NCBI GenBank assembly: GCA_910587875.1
Contig: CAJUOD010000100.1
Coordinates: forward strand, 1-10,209
DNA: 10,209 nucleotides
Origin: an uncultured Oscillibacter sp.
GTDB taxonomy: Bacteria; Bacillota; Clostridia; Oscillospirales; Oscillospiraceae
Direction of reading: 5' to 3'
Positions 6,629 to 10,209 of this stretch are shown here, piece by piece; within the stretch, counting starts at the first letter, position 1, and every line of letters starts with the position of its first letter. Position numbers and translations under genes: made by a program. The notes beneath the pieces are model-generated. The model was given only the letters and a program-made list of their open reading frames with translations, had not been told where the DNA came from and ran no database searches.

Positions 6629-7780
6629 TTACGCCTCGTAGCCGGCGGGCCGCTCCTCCCGGAGGCCGAAGCGCCACTCGACGGCGTCGGCGATGCGTCG
6701 GCAGGCGTTCCCGTCCCCGTAGGGGTTCACGGCGTGGGCCATGGCGTCGTAGGCCCGCTTGTCCTGAATCAGGCGGGAGGCCATGGTGACAATGTCGTCC
6801 TGGACCACGCCCGCCAGCTTCACCGTCCCGGCGGCCACGGCCTCGGGCCGCTCCGTCTCCCGGCGGAGGACCAGCACGGGCTTGCCCAGGGCCGGGGCCT
6901 CCTCCTGGAGGCCGCCGGAGTCCGTCAGCACCAGATAGCAGCGGTCCATGAGGTTGTGCATTTCGTCGGCGGGGAGGGGGTCGATCAGGTGGATCCGGGG
7001 CGCGCCCCGGAGATACGTGTCCACGGCCTCCCGGACCACGGGACTTAAATGGACGGGGTAGACCAGCTCCACGTCCCGGTTCTCCTCGGCGATCTGCCGG
7101 AGGGCCAGCATGATGTTTTTCATGGGCTCGCCGTAGTTCTCCCGCCGGTGGCAGGTGACCAGGAGGACCTTCTTCTCCCCGTAGGGCAGGCGGTTCAGCT
7201 CCTCTGTTGCGAAGCGGTAGTCCTTCCGCACAGTGGTTTTCAGGGCGTCGATGACGGTGTTCCCCGTGACGAAGATGCCTGCGGGGTCCCGGCCCTCCCG
7301 GAGGAGGTTCTCCCGGTTCCCGGCGGTGGGGCAGAAGTGCAGGTCCGCGATGGAGGAGGTCAGCACCCGGTTCATCTCCTCCGGGAAGGGGGCGTATTTG
7401 TCATAGGTCCGGAGGCCCGCCTCCACGTGGCCCACAGCCACCTGGTGGTAGTAGGCGGAGAGAGCCCCGGCGAAGGTGGTGGAGGTGTCCCCGTGGACCA
7501 GGATCAGGTCGGGCTTCAGCTGGTCGATGGCCTCGTCCATGCCCAGGAGGCACTTGCTGGTGATGTGGGAGAGGGTCTGCCGGGGGGCCATGATGTCCAG
7601 GTCCCGGTCCGGCGTGACGCCGAAGACCTCCAGCACGCTGTCCAGCATCTGCCGGTGCTGGGCGGTGACGCAGCAGAGGCTCTCAATCCCGGGGCGGGAG
7701 GCCAATTCCTTCACCAGGGGGCACATTTTGATGGCCTCCGGCCGGGTGCCGAAGACGCTCATGATACGCACGTTCTTCAT
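6629..7780 (-). CDS. wecB: UDP-N-acetylglucosamine 2-epimerase (non-hydrolysing), 383 aa
   Basis: This enzyme interconverts UDP-GlcNAc and UDP-ManNAc in the cytoplasm, supplying ManNAc for wall teichoic acid linkage units or other surface polysaccharides; the Gram-positive name is mnaA. The N-terminal GTRPEAIK motif is at 11-18. The catalytic and binding residues align well: D98 in HGDTST, E120 in HVEAGLRT, E134 in FPEE, H211 in CHRREN, followed by SGGLQEEAP (288-296) and RPEAVAAGT (311-319). Length is typical of the family (about 370-385). The ATG overlaps the upstream transferase stop (ATGA), and AAGGAG at 7791-7786 lies five bases ahead of it. Pairing with a TagO/WecA-type transferase strongly supports the surface-polymer role. 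No missing active-site residue was noticed. Confidence 0.96.
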   Translation of the reverse strand: MKNVRIMSVFGTRPEAIKMCPLVKELASRPGIESLCCVTAQHRQMLDSVLEVFGVTPDRDLDIMAPRQTLSHITSKCLLGMDEAIDQLKPDLILVHGDTSTTFAGALSAYYHQVAVGHVEAGLRTYDKYAPFPEEMNRVLTSSIADLHFCPTAGNRENLLREGRDPAGIFVTGNTVIDALKTTVRKDYRFATEELNRLPYGEKKVLLVTCHRRENYGEPMKNIMLALRQIAEENRDVELVYPVHLSPVVREAVDTYLRGAPRIHLIDPLPADEMHNLMDRCYLVLTDSGGLQEEAPALGKPVLVLRRETERPEAVAAGTVKLAGVVQDDIVTMASRLIQDKRAYDAMAHAVNPYGDGNACRRIADAVEWRFGLREERPAGYEA

Positions 7781-8931
7781 GTCTGCTCCTTGTCCCCATG
7801 ACCGGGGGCGTCCTCTTTTTCGGCGTGTTCGCCGTGGTGTCCCAGCTCCTTGAGCTCCTCAAGCTCCTCGTGGAGCTCCTCCCGGATCTCCTTGGGGAAC
7901 ACCATCCGGGCGGCCACCGCTCCCACAATGCACAGCGTCAGGAAAAACAGCATGGCCTTCTGCTCCCCCCCGGTGGTCAGCACCACGGCGGAGAGGCCCA
8001 TAATGGCGGAGATAACGTACAGGGTCGCCACCGCCTGCTTCTGGTTCAGGCCCATGTCGATGAGCCGGTGGTGGATGTGCCCCCGGTCGGCGTGCATGGG
8101 ACTCTGGCCGTGGGCAATGCGGCGGATGAAGGCAAAGGCGGTGTCAAAAATCGGCAGGCCCAGAATCAGGAAGGGCACCGCGAAGGAGATCACCGCGTAG
8201 AACTTGAAGAGGCCCTGGATGGACATGGTGGCCAGGATATAGCCCAGGAAGGTGGCCCCGGTGTCCCCCATGAACATCTTGGCGGGGTTGAGGTTGTAGG
8301 GCATGAAGCCCACGCAGGCCCCCACCAGGGCCGCCATGACAATGGCGACCTCCGCCTCGGAGGCCAGGAGGGCGATGACCAGCATGGTGGTGGCCGAGAT
8401 GGCGGAGACCCCGTTGGCCAGTCCGTCCAGCCCGTCGATGAGGTTCACCGCGTTGGTAATGGCCACGATCCACAGCACCGTGAAGGGGATGGACAGGGGG
8501 CCCAGCACCCAGTAGAGGCTCTCAGAGAAGATGTTGGGGTTGGAAAAGGCCTGAATGACCACGCCGTTCAGGGCAGGAATCAGGGCGGCGGCGATCTGGA
8601 CCACGAATTTCAGCAGGGCGGGCAGGGGGCAGATATCGTCCACCACCCCCAGGACTACGATGATGACGGAGCCCAGCAGGATGCTCTGCATCTGGACGTT
8701 TCCCCGGACGCTGCCCAGGATGAGGACGCTGACCATGAAGCCGATGAAGATGGCCAAGCCCCCCAGGCGGGGGATAGGCACCTTGTGCATCCGGCGGCCG
8801 TCCTTGGGCACGTCCACCGCCCCCACCTTGTAGGCGAAGGTCTTCACCACGGGGGTCATGAGGAAGCTGACGACCAGCGCCGTCAGCAGGGCGACGGCCA
8901 CGTAGGCAATCAGCCGGTTATCTAAGGGCAT
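7777..8931 (-). CDS. tagO: Undecaprenyl-phosphate N-acetylglucosaminyl-1-phosphate transferase (TagO/WecA type), 384 aa
   Basis: This polytopic membrane enzyme of the MraY/WecA superfamily transfers GlcNAc-1-phosphate from UDP-GlcNAc to undecaprenyl phosphate, the first step of wall teichoic acid or related glycopolymer synthesis. About ten to eleven hydrophobic segments are visible. Diagnostic motifs are VVDD with D98-D99, NAVNLIDGLDGLA (160-172), MGDTGATFLG (221-230), D263, and the HADRGHIHHRL loop (280-290), whose HIHH is typical of the WecA/TagO branch rather than MraY. The final 40 residues form an unusual hydrophilic tail rich in Glu, His and Lys after the last membrane helix. AAGGAG at 8945-8940 overlaps the trpS stop and supports this start. 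The downstream epimerase overlaps by four bases. The exact acceptor polymer cannot be told from this window. Confidence 0.94.
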   Translation of the reverse strand: MPLDNRLIAYVAVALLTALVVSFLMTPVVKTFAYKVGAVDVPKDGRRMHKVPIPRLGGLAIFIGFMVSVLILGSVRGNVQMQSILLGSVIIVVLGVVDDICPLPALLKFVVQIAAALIPALNGVVIQAFSNPNIFSESLYWVLGPLSIPFTVLWIVAITNAVNLIDGLDGLANGVSAISATTMLVIALLASEAEVAIVMAALVGACVGFMPYNLNPAKMFMGDTGATFLGYILATMSIQGLFKFYAVISFAVPFLILGLPIFDTAFAFIRRIAHGQSPMHADRGHIHHRLIDMGLNQKQAVATLYVISAIMGLSAVVLTTGGEQKAMLFFLTLCIVGAVAARMVFPKEIREELHEELEELKELGHHGEHAEKEDAPGHGDKEQT

Positions 8932-8943
8932 GTTGCGCTCTCC

Positions 8944-9945
8944 TTATCTGGGTAAAAACCCAACCTTTTTGTACACCTTGGCAAGGGTCCGCCCGGCAAT
9001 GCGGGAGGCTCGCTCCGCGCCCTGGCGGTAGATGCCCTCCAGATAGGCCTTGTCGGCCATGAGGCGCTGGGCCTCCTCCCGGATGGGGCGCAGCAGCTCG
9101 ATGACCGCCTCGCCCACGGCGGGCTTGAAGACGCCGTAGCCCTGGCCCTGGAACTCGGCCTCCGCCTCCTCCAGGGTCTTGCCGGTGGAGGCGCAGTAGA
9201 TGGTCAGCAGATTGGAGACGCCGGGCTTCAATTCCTTGTCATAGCGGACGGCGGTTTCGCTGTCGGTGACGGCCCGCTTGAATTTCCGCTGGATGACCTC
9301 CGGCGGGTCCATGAGGTTGACGCAGCCGTCCGGGTCGGACTTGCTCATCTTGTTCAGGGGGTTGCCCAGGCTCATGATCCGGGCGCCCTGTTCCACCTTC
9401 TGGATGAAGGGATCCGGCAGGGTGAAGGTCTCGCTGTAGACGCCGTTGAAGCGCTGGGCGATGTCCCGGCACAGCTCCACGTGCTGGCGCTGGTCCTCGC
9501 CCACGGGGACCAGGTCCGTCTGATAGAGCAGGATGTCCGCCGCCATGAGCACCGGGTAGGTGAAGAGGCCGGCGGTGATGTTGTCGGCGTGCTGCTGGGA
9601 CTTCTGCTTGAACTGGGTCATGCGGCTCAGCTCGCCGAACTGGGTGTAGCAGCTTAAGACCCAGCTGAGCTCCGCGTGCTGGGGCACGTGGCTCTGGATG
9701 AAGAGGATGCTCTTCTCCGGGTCCAGGCCGCAGGCGACGTACTGGGCCAGCTGGTCCAGCGCCCGGCGGCGCAGGTCCGCGGGCACCTGCCGCACGGTGA
9801 TGGCGTGCATGTCCACGATGCAGTAGACGCACTCGTACTCGTCCTGAAGGGCCACCCAGTTCTTGATGGCGCCCATGTAGGACCCCAGGGTCAAATCGCC
9901 GCTGGGCTGAATGCCGCTGAAGATGCGTTTTTTCTTGTTTTCCAT
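8944..9945 (-). CDS. trpS: Tryptophanyl-tRNA synthetase, 333 aa
   Basis: TrpRS, a class I synthetase, charges tRNA(Trp) with tryptophan. The N-terminus carries QPSGDLTLGSY (13-23), where TLGS (19-22) occupies the HIGH-signature position, as TIGN does in many TrpRS. D137 in LMAADILLY, the GEDQ motif (149-152) and a perfect KMSKS at 199-203 complete the active site. Length is normal. The start is supported by GAGGT at 9955-9951, five bases before the ATG. A T-box leader lies upstream on the same strand, giving a clear regulatory link: uncharged tRNA(Trp) should favour readthrough. The stop codon overlaps the tagO ribosome binding site, so the downstream envelope genes probably share the transcript. 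Confidence 0.97.
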   Translation of the reverse strand: MENKKKRIFSGIQPSGDLTLGSYMGAIKNWVALQDEYECVYCIVDMHAITVRQVPADLRRRALDQLAQYVACGLDPEKSILFIQSHVPQHAELSWVLSCYTQFGELSRMTQFKQKSQQHADNITAGLFTYPVLMAADILLYQTDLVPVGEDQRQHVELCRDIAQRFNGVYSETFTLPDPFIQKVEQGARIMSLGNPLNKMSKSDPDGCVNLMDPPEVIQRKFKRAVTDSETAVRYDKELKPGVSNLLTIYCASTGKTLEEAEAEFQGQGYGVFKPAVGEAVIELLRPIREEAQRLMADKAYLEGIYRQGAERASRIAGRTLAKVYKKVGFLPR

Positions 9946-10121
9946 GACATACCTCGCTGTCCGGCCCCGGGCCTCGGGGCCTGCTCAATTTTATCAGTTT
10001 ACCACGAAAGAATGGAAAGTGCAATTGCCGGGAGGGAAAAACCGGCGGATTTTCCCCTACGGATTGTAGACCATGCCGCCCGCCCCTTTCAAAACGCCGG
10101 CCGCCTCCGGGGAGGGGCGTC
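9946..10121 (-). other. trpS leader between T-box terminator and start codon
   Basis: About 176 bases without a convincing gene. Reading on the minus strand it holds three hairpins: CGCCCCT/AGGGGCG (10119-10113 with 10087-10081), a strong one at 10056-10034, and GGCCCC/GGGGCC (9981-9976 with 9968-9963) ending seven bases before the GAGGT ribosome binding site. None has a following T-run. A weak secondary promoter cannot be excluded around 10018-9990 (TTTCCA, then GATAAA), but the match is poor. Confidence 0.6.
10034..10056 (-). promoter_or_regulatory. Strong inverted repeat in the trpS leader
   Basis: GGGAAAATCC (10056-10047) and GGTTTTTCCC (10043-10034) pair over ten positions with a single T-T mismatch and a GCC loop. 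There is no T-run after it on either strand, so it is not a simple terminator. It could be an RNA stability or processing structure, or a DNA operator; which one is unknown. Confidence 0.55.
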
Positions 10122-10209
10122 AAAAAAAGACCTCCATCCCAGAAAAGACCTGCAACAGGTATCTTTGGGACAAAAGCCTTGAAACTTCTGCGGTGCCACC
10201 CAAATTGGC
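10122..10209 (-). promoter_or_regulatory. T-box leader (3' part: antiterminator and terminator), probably tRNA(Trp)-responsive
   Basis: GGGTGGCACCGCAG (10201-10188) matches the T-box consensus AGGGUGGNACCGCG closely. The antiterminator folds cleanly: TTTGGG (10204-10199) with CCCAAA (10169-10164), the seven-base bulge TGGCACC (10198-10192), then GCAGAAG (10191-10185) with CTTTTGT (10176-10170). The competing terminator uses 10180-10156 against 10152-10127, followed by a T-run to 10122; the two structures share bases 10180-10164 and exclude each other. The bulge bases TGGC would pair with a tRNA ending GCCA, fitting bacterial tRNA(Trp), whose discriminator base is G. Stem I with the specifier codon, and the promoter, lie beyond the window edge, so the amino-acid specificity is inferred from this base and from trpS downstream. 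Confidence 0.93.
10127..10180 (-). terminator. T-box-controlled transcription terminator
   Basis: The stem pairs AAGGCTTTTGTCCCA (10180-10166) with TGGGATGGAGGTCTT (10141-10127), including several G-U pairs, and is capped by ACCTG/CAGGT (10160-10156 with 10152-10148) around a TTG loop. T residues at 10128-10122 follow. Its 5' arm is the 3' arm of the antiterminator, the standard T-box switch arrangement. Confidence 0.9.

Noticed and set aside
7798..8925. Plus-strand open frame (375 codons) opposite the TagO-type gene
   Set aside because: The product is a Gly/His/Asp/Gln-rich shadow translation of the membrane protein gene, with no domain pattern and no suitable ribosome binding site.
10057..10074. 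Five-codon leader ORF (MVYNP) in the trpS leader, minus strand
   Set aside because: It has a purine-rich stretch before it, but contains no Trp codon and so makes no sense as an attenuation peptide; such tiny frames arise by chance.
1..10209. CRISPR arrays, insertion sequences, tRNA or rRNA genes
   Set aside because: No regularly spaced repeats, transposase frames, terminal inverted repeats or cloverleaf sequences were seen on either strand.

Overview
The window is high-GC, densely packed bacterial DNA. Gene order (tlyA-nadK-argR-recN), ArgR/T-box style regulation and an undecaprenyl-phosphate sugar transferase with a partner epimerase point to a high-GC member of the Clostridia, most likely Oscillospiraceae (Flavonifractor/Intestinimonas/Oscillibacter-like). 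That placement is inferred from gene content and base composition; no database search was possible.

Left block, + strand, 1-4589: tlyA, nadK, argR, recN and nth form one tight run. tlyA/nadK and nadK/argR share 4-nt ATGA stop/start overlaps, recN follows after 11 nt and nth after 44 nt. A strong intrinsic terminator at 4556-4589 closes the run. The block combines rRNA 2'-O-methylation, NADP synthesis, arginine-responsive repression and DNA repair (RecN, endonuclease III).

Middle block, + strand, 4590-5835: three small genes of unknown function (85, 150 and 142 aa) sit alone between two intrinsic terminators. The first two share an in-phase 17-bp exact repeat encoding SQIMQ. The second and third carry Gly/Pro-rich low-complexity segments, and the third ends in a hydrophobic/acidic tail. 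This is the least explained part of the window.

Right block, - strand, 10209 to 5843: transcription runs leftward through a T-box leader (antiterminator and terminator visible, Stem I beyond the window edge), trpS, a TagO/WecA-type transferase, a WecB/MnaA UDP-GlcNAc 2-epimerase and a membrane-anchored LolA-like protein. All junctions are close (12 nt between trpS stop and the tagO start region, ATGA overlap, 3 nt), so the envelope genes are probably co-transcribed with trpS and at least partly under tRNA(Trp)-dependent antitermination. The two convergent blocks end at a shared bidirectional terminator at 5808-5835.

Most of the window is ordinary housekeeping. The points most worth a second look are the three-gene unknown cassette, the T-box whose UGGC bulge matches the tRNA(Trp) acceptor end, and the coupling of trpS to wall-glycopolymer genes.
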